From positions 62,001 to 126,000 of the forward strand of contig JAHLKC010000071.1 in assembly GCA_025449115.1 (NCBI GenBank): 64,000 nucleotides of DNA. Direction: 5' to 3'. Positions 12,170 through 26,815 of the stretch are shown piece by piece (the first letter of the stretch is position 1; each line of letters opens with the position of its first letter). This DNA is from Chytridium lagenaria (taxonomy: Eukaryota; Chytridiomycota; Chytridiomycetes; Chytridiales; Chytridiaceae). The notes beneath the pieces were generated by a model. The model searched no databases, was not told the origin of the DNA, and saw only the letters and a program-made list of their open reading frames with translations. The position numbers and the translations under genes were made by a program.

Positions 12170-13824
12170 ATGACTTCGTATCCGGCTTTGTGGGATGTGC
12201 CATTGGTACCATCGCGGAAGTTGAAGCCTCCGAAACTGGTGAGGAAGACGTTGACGTTTTTGGGTCAATCCTGTTTTTTTCTAATGATGAAAACGGGTGT
12301 CGCATGATGAGCGGGTTTATTAACGTCATTGGTATACCTTAGACCCCACTTCCCTTCTCCTACCAAAACATCAACGAAACCATGCTAGATCTTGTGAGCC
12401 ACCCATATCCTCTCCGCACATCTAACAAAAGCTGTTTATCAGCTCAACTACGATTTTTCATTAGAACGAGCGGTCATCCAAGAGTCGGAGATGGATGCCC
12501 GTGAAGCCTCTGCGAATGAAGACCGACATCGACAGTTGGAGGTAGCGAGGAAGGAGAGGAGGTTGAAAGAAACGAGAAAGAAGGCACCGGGGTTTACGGG
12601 GGATAATAATGTTATTATGCAGCCTAGGCAGGCGACCTTGGGGGGGAAGGGGGTTGTTGTGGCGGCGGGGGATGTGAAGGAAGAGGTGGAGAAGGCGGAG
12701 GTTGAGAAGGCGGAGAAGGGTAGTAGGGAGATTGATAAAATGGATGAAGGGGTGGGGAGTGGTATTATCTCACCGGATCGAATCGCGGCTAGGAGAAAAT
12801 CACAACAAGAAGCCACAGTCAAACCTGTTTCTCAGGTAAATTACTCTTATATTTACCTTCATCAATTCACTCAAACGCCTCTGTTTTTATCATTGTTAAA
12901 ACAATTCCTTGATCAATTCACTATAACACCTCTGTTTTTATCATTGCTGAAACAGATAAAACCAACTTCAACTTCTCCCTTCAACTTTTCCGAATTCGAA
13001 CACGGCCTCGCACCCCCTGATCCGTGGGACACCCGTCAAGACGACTTTAACGCCCTTAAAGAAGTCATGGGTCCACCCACCCACACCTCCGCTCCCGCAC
13101 CCTCACCCCCTCGCTCAACCCCTCTGGCACGTTCCCACACCCTCCCTACCCACTCCACTCCCATGAATTACCCCATGTACACCACCCCACCCCCAACTCA
13201 ACCTTACTACCCCAACCAAGGGTATACGCCTTACAACCCCCGCAACCACAGTTACCCCCGAAACCGTCAGGATGGAGGACTCAGTATACGCCTGATGAAC
13301 CACCAAAGGAACCGCCGACAGATATGGCGCCTCCACTTCCGCTCCCACCACCACCCGTAGAGAAAAATACGGTGCCGAAGAACGTTCCAGCGCAGTTAGA
13401 GGTACCAAACCCTTTTTTTCCTTTTCCAATGCCAATACTTTTTTTCGTGCAGGCCATGTATAAATCGTACGCGTTCATGGGGTTCAGCGAGGGTGCGATT
13501 TTAAGCGCCTTTAAAATACACGGTGACAAAGAATCCAAGGTACACCCCCCTGCGTTTACTATCCATGCTCATCTCACGCCTTTCTTCACCCAGCACCTCG
13601 ATCATCTCGTTGCCTTTGACAAGGTTGTATCTGAAGGTGTGAAACCTGATGATGCCAGCGACGCGATAGGTGCGGTCGGAACCAAGGATATGGGTGAGAC
13701 GGTGAGGTTTGCTAAAGCGGTGGGGTATTTGAGTGAATTTGGGTTTGTGAGGGAGAAGGTGGTGGAGGCATTGAAGGTGAAGAAGGGGGATAAGGAACTT
13801 GCGTTGGAGATGTTGATGGCGTGA
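12170..13824 (+). CDS. UBAP1: UBAP1-like ESCRT-I subunit (UMA box plus C-terminal UBA repeats)
   Basis: In animals UBAP1 is the ESCRT-I subunit that binds ubiquitinated cargo at endosomes: its N-terminal UMA motif packs on the core and its SOUBA domain binds ubiquitin. Exon 1 (12170-12238) reads MTSYPALWDVPLVPSRK, exon 2 (12343-12393) TPLPFSYQNINETMLDL, and exon 3 (from 12443) LNYDFSLERAVIQESE. Spliced, they give the UMA pattern 'DVP..K....P.L.PL.F......L..YDFSLE', followed by a charged helix. The middle is Pro/Tyr-rich and disordered. The C-terminus carries overlapping UBA-like units (AMYKSYAFMGFSEGAILSAF; YLSEFGFVREKVVEALKVK; DKELALEMLMA). One G is missing near 13275 (QDGG/TQYTPDE). Known fungal ESCRT-I usually has Mvb12 here. 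The domain order makes the assignment good without a search. Confidence 0.8.
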
Positions 13825-16143
13825 GAATGAGGTGGTGGTGTGGTGGTTTTGGGGTTGTTTTGTAGTTTAATGAAATACCATGTTGTTTTTTAGGTTATTA
13901 ATATACATTTTTATTTGGTGGACCATCTCTGCGATCAATGTGAATCTCGAACAAAAAAGGCGAAGTGGTTGAAACTGGTATCTTTGACCATGTTAATGTT
14001 AATAGTAGAGGCGAAAGAAATAATCTTTATAAAAAAAACATCAAACAAATATTTAGGAAAAAAAGCAAATAAAAGAGTATGCCATCGTCCTCGTTCAAAC
14101 AAATTGCTAAACCTTAGACCCTTGAAGAATAAGCTGTTTAAGATGAAGATAGAAAGGCGGTCAATTAGAATCTGCGACAAATGCAATAGAAACTAAAGGT
14201 AATTATAGCAAAAGACAGAAAGAGATTTCAGATCCAAGAAACACCCCGATCAGCCAGATTCATAGTTTTCTCATAAAAAAAGAACCAACACTAAAAACTC
14301 CAAAAAACCCCTCATTTACCCATCACATCCAACCCATTTCTCATTTCAGAAAAAAAGGAGAGAATCTACCCCCATCAACACCCCATTCCCATCTCCCTAC
14401 TCTTTTCGCTCCCAAAACAAAAAAACCCCCCAGAAAAGCACATCCTCCAACACACCCCGTTCCCATCCCACCGAAAGAAAAAAAATGTCCGCGTCCGCCT
14501 TTATTCTCTTCCAACGCATCTCTACGAAAGAAAACCAGGAAATGGTGAAAGGTGAAATGCCCCGCACTGTTTCCAGGACGCAATAGTTGCTCTATGCACG
14601 GCCTTACAAGCGTAACCCCTTTGAAATAAAGGGGTACCCTGGCTGCACACTGACGCCAGGGGCTCAATTTACATGCAAAGGTGGGTGAGGAATGGCGTGG
14701 TTGTTTGGTGTAAGGATGGGGGGCTAGTGTGATGGAGAGTATGGGATTTAAGGAAAAGGATGTTGTGGGGGGTGGAATGTATGGGAATAGGGGCTTCTTG
14801 GGTATTTGGTTGAGGTTCCATTTGTCGAACCTTTTACTAAAGATACATCATGTCGGGGGTGGGGCAGATCAGTTTCTCCCCTTTTCTTTTGTTGGTTCTA
14901 AAATGTCTATGCTCTGCATTGTTGAAGGGATGCTGTTTGCATGCTGTGTGATAACCTACCTGATAGATTTTTGTGGATAACTTTTTGACTCGAAAAAAAT
15001 CAAAACGCGTGTGGAATACTCTAGTCGATTGGTATGTACGGTGAGTTTTACACATTTTTTTTCACTGCGCTTTAATAACGTTCCTCGTATCCTTTCCCAA
15101 ACATCGCTCAACGTGTTCTCATACCTCGGCCCAATTGTTTTGACTCACGCGCAACGTCTGTGACGTAAACGAGAGAACACTGACGACTAATTCAAAGGAT
15201 TATGGCTTTCATCAGCCAAACCTTTTTTCCTTTTTTTCCTGAAACTTACAGTATTCATCGATTCTCCTCTCAATGTTGGTTCAACCAGCTCAACGATTTT
15301 CGTGGATTGACCTTTTATCCCGCTTTTTTTGATACGCCTTTCATCAAGCTCTAATTTCTGCAGGATTTGTTAGCCAGGCTCGTTTGTCGCTTTCACGAGC
15401 GAAGCGCTGGTGGGGATGCGCCGTTCCTTGTAAAACGGCAGTTTGCGTAGTGTCGATTATTGTCCATATTGTTTTTCAAAGTGTCGCTTTTATATGTATT
15501 TTCTACCAGGCCTTCCTTTAATTAAATTGGCTGCAAAGGAAAACTTTAAAGCAACTCATTTTCTTGTGTTGATACCTGCCCCTTCAACTAAGAGACCAAT
15601 ACGTACGTTGGAGTGAGATTGTATGTACGCTTTTATTTATTCTTTTTTGGATAGTTTGTCCTCTCTTATCCAAAATCCGCCCTTTTTTAAACATCGATAA
15701 CCTTTCTCGTAGTAGATGCCATTCACAAATATGATAGTTTTGACATTACGACTCCAAGAACTCGTCCTGAATGAAACCAATCCGCATGACAAAACAGCTC
15801 TCCTACAGATTTTCCAATGCATTACCACGGAAATACAATAAAAAAAACAAACCAAATAGGTGAAATCATCCTAAAAAGACATGTTCTTTTCTTGGGTTTG
15901 ATTTCATTCGTTCATGTCAGGAAAATGTGGAATAAGGAGTTGAGGCAACGTTTTCCTTCGGTCTCGAATTTTAGTAAACCTTAGTGGGTAAAATGTGGGT
16001 CCATAACACAAACTCCTTTTTCCGCGTAAAAATACGGCCAACATAAAAACTCACCCTCTACTCTTCTCACCTCGTCATCATCATCCGTATCTTCATAACC
16101 TTATACCAGCAACACCTTTTTACAAAAGAAAAACCCAACAGAA
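13825..16143. other. Long intergenic stretch without a recognised gene
   Basis: About 2.3 kb lie between the UBAP1-like gene and the secreted protein gene. 13880-14340 is A/T-rich. 14340-14560 is C/T-rich on the plus strand. Two adjacent hairpins sit at 14617-14666 (listed separately). Frames such as 14341-14667 (minus) and 14729-14980 (plus) show no family features and biased composition. I found no tRNA with a plausible B box. Confidence 0.5.
14617..14666. other. Two adjacent stem-loops
   Basis: The first stem-loop is acccctt(t)gaaat(a)aaggggt, an 8-bp stem with a 5-nt loop. The second is ccctggc ... gccaggg, a 7-bp perfect stem around an 11-nt loop. They stand back to back inside an otherwise featureless spacer and could be part of a structured RNA. 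No known snRNA, SRP or RNase P signature was seen. Confidence 0.3.
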
Positions 16144-17037
16144 ATGAACTTCCATCACCTCCTCCTCCTCCTCTCCACCCTCCCCTCATCGACTCCCGCT
16201 TCATCGACCAAGGCCAAACCGTCCGCCTCGGCACCCGCATCTCCCAAGCCGTCCGCGCCGGATCCTGTCAAACGCGGTGACGCCACCCTCGGATTCGGTG
16301 GTCAAGAAATCGGCACCCTCCTAGTGGCCAACCCCTGTGCTAAGCTCCTCATGGCGATCGCGTGGTAGCGCCCCGCAACAACTGCGCGTCCTCCCCGTCT
16401 CCAGAAACTCCTGATAGAGCCGCGATGATCTTGTGGCGCAAGAGAGAATTTAATCCGTTCGGCGGCGAATCGGATAGTGTTTGTTTGGAGAAAGGTTGCC
16501 GAGGGAAATGTGTTGAAGGGATCGTGCAGATGGTGGATCCTAGAACAAGGAATCCGAATAACAAGGATGCGCGAGAACAGGGCAGCGTGAGGTTGAATAG
16601 GCTGCGAGAGGATTCTTGAGCTGCAAAGCGGCAGGACGGACCTGGAACTCGCGAAATCTTTCCATGGCGGAACTCGTTGCTGTAAGTTCCGAGCCACCCC
16701 TACACGTTTTTTTGTCTCTCGTTTCTTTCGAAAGCTCACATTCGACTTTACAACTTTTTTTAGTCAAACGGTTCACGGCTATTCAACGGTTCGACCCTGC
16801 AGCCGCTGCAGCCGTCGCACCTGCTACTCCACCAGTAGCCCGCTGTGGCTGCAGCTCCACCCGCTCGACTCCTCCGCCGCTGCGGCAGTACCACCACACA
16901 AAACATTTAGCAGATGCGACCCCAAACTCGCTCAAGTCAAAAATTCCTTACTCAAGCCATTGCTCTTCTGCAGTGATAATTCAGAATCCTTATTCCTGTA
17001 TTTTCTTGTATTTTTCCAAATCTCATGTTCCAATGTA
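16144..17037 (+). CDS. Probable secreted fungal protein of unknown function (frame-interrupted)
   Basis: The start (16144) gives MNFHHLLLLLSTLPSS, a signal peptide, followed by a Ser/Pro/Ala/Lys linker ending in a Lys-Arg site (DPVKRGDATLGFGGQEIG). Then come LLVANPCAKLLMA and, after a one-base shift, VVAPRNNCAS, REFNPFGGESDSVCLEKGC and VEGIVQMVDPRTRNPNN. A further segment reads LSMAELVA, with an intron 16682-16763. I recall a family of small secreted fungal proteins with the order 'NPCAKL..AD.. / FNPF....S.C / GIVPLVDP / S.A.L...NGF' and an Ala-rich tail. This protein follows that order and has an Ala-rich stretch (FDPAAAAAVAPATPP). Its role is unknown. At least two single-base frame breaks are present, and the 3' end is uncertain (between about 16841 and 17037). 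Confidence 0.5.
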
Positions 17038-19150
17038 AAAAATAAACACAACGCCTCTGCCCAAGCTTGACCAATTGATTCTATCTGTGGAATATTTATT
17101 GCGGAAGAGTATCGGATGTTTGGATGATCGTTTTATATAACGAAGTGTGCTCAAAAGTATGTCTTTAGAAAAGCTAACGCTAAATCGCAATACTACCCGA
17201 AAACCATTACAAGATCAGCACGCAATTACTTCTCTAACCAAATACCCATGCCATTTATAAAAAAAAATCACTGTAACTATTCAGTCTAGTAAAAGCTTTA
17301 TAGCTCGAGAATAGAAATCAGGTAAATACATACCCCAATAACATCTTCCGATAAAAAATTTCTCGATGGACCGAATCTTGAGAGGTGACCTTGTCAACGT
17401 AACTTCGTATGTACGACACATCCATAAGTTCATGATATGATGATATGGCATTGACACACGGAGGAGATGAAATCAGGCATGTATCCGCATGATGAAGGGG
17501 GTGTAGGTGTGATGGTGATTGAAAGTGAGATCGCTTGATGATTCGAAAGCAGAATTGCTCCTATAGGGCAGACTCCTTTTCTTTTAAAGTCATCACCAAG
17601 GATATCGCCTCGGTACTTTCAAAGAGCATAAGGATGAAGCCAATGAAAGATCCATATGTACAAATTCAATGAAAACCCACGACTGCATTCGTTTCTGTCC
17701 AAAATACTTTTTCTAGCTCTGATATATATACATATAAAGTATTTTATGAGAAATACTCGACTTGGAATGTTTTGAAAGAGTTATTAAATGTTATAGAATA
17801 TGATGGGTGAAAGATTCTACTTAAACAAGTGAATTTGAAATCTTTAAAAACTTTGGTTTGTAAAAAAGGCTTGTTTCGAAAAGAAAGGAAGTTCTAAAAC
17901 GATACCCTGGAATAGTAAAGACCAGAGACAATAGGGAAAAAGGAATCACCTGGAACAAAAAAAGAGAGTAGGCTTTCATGTGTTTTTACAGAGGTGGTGC
18001 AACGATACGATACGAAATGAGAGTGGATATGCGAGAATACGACAGGGAAAGTCAGATCTGCTCAATCACCATTTCAGGCGTTCAGCGTCGCTTAGCGACC
18101 ATTTAAGGCGAAACCTTCTCTGATTTTTGAGCTGAAGATCGTGACAGGTATCTGCATATCTGTTCTTCTAAGCAAGTTCACGTATAGACGCGATCCTTCA
18201 CATTGCTCCTCTGCAAAAAGTGATGCTTGATTCCCCAAATCTTTACTTTGAGTATAACTTAAGAATGTTCCGCACACCACGTAGGTAATAAAGATATTTA
18301 TATCATATACTGGACTACCTCCACACATACACCGTAAACACCTTTTTCGTAAATAAGTACTAAAGCAACCCTCCTAATTATTATAACATCACTGGGTTTA
18401 CACTTTGTTATTATCCATTAGTATAGGAATCATGTATTATTTATTAGTATGTAAATATTATGAGGATTGAAGATCTGGAACAAAAGGGGTGTGTGTTGTT
18501 AATCCGTTTAAATTAATTATTATTTTAATAAAATAAAATATTTTAATTTAATAAATAAAAATTGAAGTTGAGTTTTACATATTAATTATACCAATAAACA
18601 ATAAGGAATGCTGTGCTAAATAGCTTTGCTCTCCTGTCAAGTGGACGAGGGGGGGGTGTACATAGGACATATATTAATTATTAGGCGGGTGGTTGAACGT
18701 GAAATTAAACTCCGACTCTAATTACTCTAACGGATCCCATTGTTATTTATTTTATTTATTTATTTTATTTATTTACTTTTTGCTTCTTCTCACTCAATTA
18801 TTGGACAATCCTTTGAATAATTCATTATTTATTGACCCCCCTGGTCTTATTAAATAAATAAATAATTAAGACTCGGATTCTCGACCAATCATTCATTTTT
18901 GTCTATATTGCTTTCATTTAATTATTGAGATTTCTGAGGAAGAAAAAGAAAAAAAAATTATTTATTTAATTTCAAGCAAAACCTGCTGCTGAAGCAAATC
19001 CTGTTTCATCTTTTCAACAAGAAAGGAGCCTTTTTCTCTTTCTTTTGCGCTTCCGCTATTCTTCCCCAAACTTTCATCAACAACACCTCACCAAACACCT
19101 ACCGACACCCACCCTTCTTCACACACACACCCCCCACACAACACATCAAT
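17038..19150. other. AT-rich intergenic region upstream of beta-tubulin
   Basis: This is 2.1 kb of low-GC DNA. 18500-18980 is extremely AT-rich, with interrupted ATTT/AAAT tetranucleotide runs (around 18740-18780 and 18850-18870). No coding frame or RNA gene is supported. The proximal part, with CT-rich and CA-rich stretches at 19030-19150, is the likely tubulin promoter and 5' leader. Confidence 0.5.
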
Positions 19151-21232
<2,082 letters not shown>

Positions 21233-22043
21233 AAAACCAGATGTTGCTTTGAAAAAACGCGCACAAACCTCTTTTTTCACCTTTTTATATTTTAAGAAAG
21301 ACTTTATTGAAATGGATATAGAATGTGTGTCTGGTCTTGTTACTTTTTTTTGTCGCGTGTTTTTGTTGTTCTCTTTATTTTCGGGGTTGATTTGATGGAA
21401 TGGAATGGTGACGGTGTGATGTGATGTGTTGTCCCTTGCTTTCCATGTTCAAAGAGAAAAAGAAACTTTTATGTACAGTGAAATCAGGAGCTGGTTTTTT
21501 TTTTTTTTCTTCTTTTTTTTGGTTGATTATTGGTGGTCTTAAGATTGGTTTGATGAATGGGGTTTATTCACGTTTCATCAACCTTGACCACGTCCATGAC
21601 CTTGCTCCGGCTTACAAACGTCAACGTATCGCGTGTGGTGTTTTGTTCAGCTCTCTCTTTGGGTTCATTTTCTCTCATCGTGAAATACGAAGCATAAACA
21701 CCGCCTCTTTATATAGTTAAGCTTCTGGAATTACGGAGAGCGTCATGCGTGTCCGTCTGTCCTTTTCGTACATTTTATAAAACAATATCCCGTTAAACAT
21801 ACGTCCAGTGTTGTTCTCCTTCAACCTTCCCCCCTTATCCTGAGGAGTTGTGTTTCTCTCTCTCTGCGCACCTTGTTCGGTGTCAGCAAAAGGTATCGGT
21901 GTCAGCAAAAAGTAAACCCAACTCAAGCACTTTAAATTAAACAAAAAAAAAAACGGGTCTTAGTCAGGTCAGACAAGTCACTTTGAAATTGTCTCCCTCC
22001 CCCCTTTCTATCCTTACCATCAACAACATTCAAAAGCGGGGAC
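21233..22043. other. Intergenic spacer, beta-tubulin to SCAPER
   Basis: This 811-bp spacer is T-rich on the plus strand (tubulin 3' UTR, T runs near 21496-21530). No gene is recognised. A tandem pair of 'ggtgtcagcaaaa' is found at 21888-21912. Confidence 0.45.
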
Positions 22044-25000
22044 ATGAGCAGCACGACGGCTTACTCCACAACACCGCTACCCGATACAAAAGGGTTTGAA
22101 TTCGCATTCAACCTATTAAGCCGGTACATTTCCCCGCCACATCGTTTTTTTTCTTCGTTAACAAACAACGGATAGATGCCTTGCTGAACTTCACCGTCTT
22201 TGTCTTGAATCATCGACGGTTCAAGGGTGTGACCGTGTTGCGGTGGTGTTGTGTGAGTATGTGGAGAAGTTTGAGCAGGTACGTTTTCTTTTAATTGTTT
22301 TTATGGTGGTTTTTTTTTTTTTTTTTGCGTGTCTATTTATATGGGGTTTTTTTTTGGGTAGATTAAAGTCGATAAGAGGACGGTGGATTATGGGACTTGG
22401 AGTCCGGGACGGGAGAGGGGGGAGAGTCCGTTGGGGTCACCGGGGAGAGGGTTTGGGGGGTTGTGGTGAGTGACTTTTTTTTATTTATTTTTGGTTTTGG
22501 GATGGAGGGTGACGTGCATGTATTTGCCCGCAACCCTCTGCTTCTTTTATTTACCTCACGTTTTTTTACCTTTATATTGATGGCATGGATACGTACCCTC
22601 AACTATATTTCTCACGTTACTTCACGATTCATACTCTGTTTTCGTCGCCTCTTTTTAATATTCAAATTTACAAAAAAAAAAAACCAAACACAACAACACC
22701 ACCACCAAAAAACGACAAAAAAAAAACACATCTTACCCCAAAACCCAGCCCCAACCCACCCGCACATCAGTCTGGGATGTCAGCAACGACCGTAACCTTG
22801 ATTCCTGGGAACACCTCCAACTCCAAGTCCATCTCGAGCATCAAAAGTATCAACGCGTCACACCGCGAAACCTCTACGATCTGTCAGCGTCAGGACCTGA
22901 CCCTTATTTTGCTCATACCAGCGTGAGACGGTTTGTGAGGGATGAGGAGTTTGGGATGGCGTTGGGAGGGATTGGAGGGGGTGGTGGGGCAGGGAGAACG
23001 GGGAATGGGAATGGGAGTGTGTTTGGGTATGTGAGGGAGGGAAGGGTGGAGTCGCCTAGTGATGAGATGGTGACGAGGGTGACGAGGAAGAGGACGTTGA
23101 GTTGGGGGATATGTGAGTCGTGGTTCCCCATCCCCCCCCCCCCTTTTTTTTTTTATTTCATTCGTGACCTTTCTTTCTGTTCTTGTTGCCACCCCTTTTT
23201 AAAATATCATGTGATGTATCTACCCGCGTTTGAAAACGGCTTTATTTTTATGCTCTCTCTTGCGTTTAAAACATTTTGTTTTTATGCGCCTTGTTATTCT
23301 CTTTTTTTTATCCTTACATATTTATTGATTTTCATTCTCCTCTGTTTTACGTGGAATCATGCCCTTTTTTCGATTAGAATCTCACCCGGGGTCTGCGAGG
23401 TTTGATGTGCCGGCTCGATTACTCTCGCCTCCTGTTTTCAAGAAAACTACCATTGATGCAACAGAGTTACAACGAAAACAGGTGACAAAAAGAACCATCA
23501 TTCACCTCCTTTATGAAACCATCCAATCCTACCTTTCTCGTCGCCGTCGTCATTTATCACCCCCTAACAGACTTTTTGCGTCACTCCTTCACCTTTCTGA
23601 TATTATATTTCGACCTATCTCGTCAACCTCCCATTCTCACCTTTTTCGTCACGCTCCCTCATCTTACCTACCTCTCTTAACACTCTTAACCTCCCTCCTT
23701 TTCTTTTCGTCATCTCCTTTATCTAACCTACCCTTTCTTATCTCCCTTCCTCCCCGTCACCCGTCCCCAGGCCAAAGCCAAGAAAACCGCGACACCTACT
23801 TGACCGACAAAACCGCTAAACTCCGTCACAAGTCCGAAAAGGCGCAGACCATCAAGATGCTTCAACAAGAGCAGAACAAGATTTTGAGGGAGAGCATTGA
23901 GGAGAAGCATGCGAAAGCGGAAAAGGTATTTTTCTTTCTTTATTGTTTTGTGGGAAGTGGGGGGGTTGAGAAAGTGTTTGTTTGTTTTTTTGTTGGAGAT
24001 TAACCGATTAGTTGAGGGAAATGTATTTGAAGAGTATACAGGATAAAGCAAAGGAGGAGAGTCAGAAATTGGATGAAGTTGCTTTTGTTAGCGCGTTAAA
24101 GTAGGTTTTTTTTTGCGTCCTGGCCGTTTTTTCCACCTTTTTTTTGGGTCCTCGTTTTCTTAAAACCCACCCGCCTGGCTAATTCACCACCTAATGTTCC
24201 TTCCTTACAATCCACCACCAAACCTAACGCACTTGTTACTTTTTTTTCCCCCCTTAACCAACATCCCCCCCGCCCCCCAACACACACACACACCCTTCCC
24301 CCGCTATCACGCCATCCTTCAGCATTGAAGCCCGTAAACACGAAGTCGCGCAACGGCATCTCGATTCCGAGGCTCGACGCCAGGAGATGGAGGAGGAACG
24401 ACAGAGGAGACTTTCTGGGACAGCTGCGTTGCAGGAGGCGGCGACGGGACGACGGAGACAGCAGGAAAGTCAGCGGCTTTCAAAGTTGGCGAGAGAGGAG
24501 GAAAGGAAACGGGAGTTGGAGGAGAGGAGGGAGAGGGGACGAGGGAGGTGCAGGCTGCGAAGGTGGCGTTGAGGAGGAGAAGGTGGTTTTTTTTTTTTTT
24601 TTTTTTGTAAGGGGTGGGGTTTTTTTGTTGATTGTGGATATTTGATGTTTTTTTTTTTTTTTTTTTGCTTTTCGTGGAGTTTAGCATTTTTTTTTGGGGG
24701 GAGCTATTTGGGTTGATGATAGGTTGCACGTATTTGCCGTTGCTGATGAATTCTTCTAGATGAGACGCGTCGCAGAAGCCAAAAGCATAAACACTGCAAA
24801 AGACGAAGAGATGGTAAGTTCCCCCCACCCCCCTCTCATCGAATCTTTCCCATCTCATTCCTCAACCCTTCCACGCCCCTTCCCCCGCTCCTCCCTCTAG
24901 CGTCACAAACTCCACGAAAAGCTCCAAACCAAGCTCGAACGCGGGTCCCGACGTCACGATGAGCTGATTGAAACGTAAAAAGGGACGAGCTGCCGCTGCC

Positions 25001-26135
25001 AATCAGAATGCTCGGGAGGTGGCGCTTCGAGGGCTTGAGGCGCAGGCGGCAAGACGGACACCGGATTTAGGGGAGGAGAGGGGGAGGCCGGTGTTTATGG
25101 GGGTGTTGAGGGTTGGACAGGTTTCGAGGATTGTGGTGCCGAGGGAGGAGGTGAGGTGGGGGGGGGGAGGGGGGAGAGATAAGGCGGTTAAGAGACGGGT
25201 GAAGAAGATGCGACAGGTATTGTTGTTTTGTTTTTTTTTGTTTTTTTTTGGGGGGGTTGTTTGGTGTTGACATTGATTTTTTGCTTTTGCCGTTGAAAAG
25301 CGACTGCGAGAACCCATGTTAACGTTGCTTGTTTTTTTGTTTGTTTTTTTTGGTCGACATTTAAATAGCGACTGCGAGAAACCAGCGCAACGTACTCTTA
25401 CATTCCACGGTCGCTCCACCCCTCTGATGGACCTAAAACGCAGCTCCGGATTGATCTTGATCAACTCACGACACTTGTTGGACGGGTTGTTGTGACGAAT
25501 GCTACGGATGGGGAGTTGGGGATGTTGGATGGGATGATGGAGAAGGTTGCGGGGATGTTGGAGGGGGGACGGGAGGAGGATTTGTCGTTGATGTGTACGA
25601 CTGGGGCTTTGGATGCGATGGTGAGGTTGGGGTTGGAGGGCGTGGAGGGGAGGGGGAGGGTGTGGTATAGGTGAGAATGAGTGTTTTTGTTTTTCGTTCG
25701 TTCTGTTATAACTGTGGGGGGGTTTATTATTATTTTTTTTTTCGGTTTCCGTCGTTTTGCTTGACACATTTTTATGATTTGTTACTTTCTCGAGAACTCA
25801 CGTTTTTATCGTCTATTTCGGTAGCACCATTCAACGTGGTATCCACCTTCTCCTTCTCTCACTCCAATCTGAATCCAACCGTGAGCATCTCCTTGCATCG
25901 CCTGATGCGCTGTCGTTTGATCTTGCGGAGCTTCTTGTGCGGCTTTTACCCGCGATTCTTGTCTCTGGGACGACGGAAGCGACGAGAAGGTTGTCGAATG
26001 AGGGACTTGTGGTTGTCGCTTCTGTGATGGATTTGAATGAGACGGCTTGTGAGGTATACGGAGGGAGAGGAGGAGGGGATGGTGAAAGCTCAGGAGGATT
26101 TGATAGGGTGAGCGGTTGTGTTTGTTTTTTGTTTT

Positions 26136-26181
<46 letters not shown>

Positions 26182-26784
26182 GTGGTGTTTTTGTTTGTGG
26201 AGAAGGTATCTGCTTTGTGTGATGTGATGGACCGGATTCGAGATGTTTTTATGTCGATTCATGGACCGCTGGAATGAGGGACAGCTTCCGGTTGTTATTT
26301 TTTTGCAGAGGTGTTTGGCGTTTTTGGAATCTATATGTGTCGTTCGTCGAGCCGAGTAAGTATCTCTCTCCTCCCCCTCCCTTATTCTCTCCCCGCTCTA
26401 TAATTTCATTCCCCCCTCCCACTCTATAAAAAAAAACACCTTTTATGAAAACTTAACCATCTCTTTACCAGCGCGTCCAAGATCCCCGTTGACACGCCCA
26501 AAACCGACACCCTCTCCAGAGTGTCTCGACGGCGCTCCAGAAATGTGATTTACCGGGGGTGCTGGTGTCGATGCTTGCGGCGTTGGTCTTGGCGCCGTCA
26601 CGACATGCAGGGGGTATGGTTGTTGCGGGGAGTTTGGGAGGGAGGGGGTTGTGGAATGTGTTGGGGGGTGTGTGTCTGAAGGTGTTTGGAGATTTCGGTG
26701 AGAGGGGTTAGGGTGTTGAATTTGATGTGTGCGTTGGATTTGGGGATGGTGCAGGTAGATGAAAAGCCTTTTTTTTCTTTTTGG

Positions 26785-26815
<31 letters not shown>

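Noticed and set aside
14341..14667. 108-codon minus frame near the hairpins
   Set aside because: Composition follows C/T-rich DNA; no recognisable motif or splice context supports a protein.
16785..16810. tRNA-like B box (ggttcgaccc)
   Set aside because: No matching A box or acceptor stem; it lies within the secreted protein's exon.
25003..25767. 254-codon minus-strand frame, Pro/His/Lys-rich
   Set aside because: It is antisense to SCAPER exons and T/G-rich introns; low-complexity composition only.
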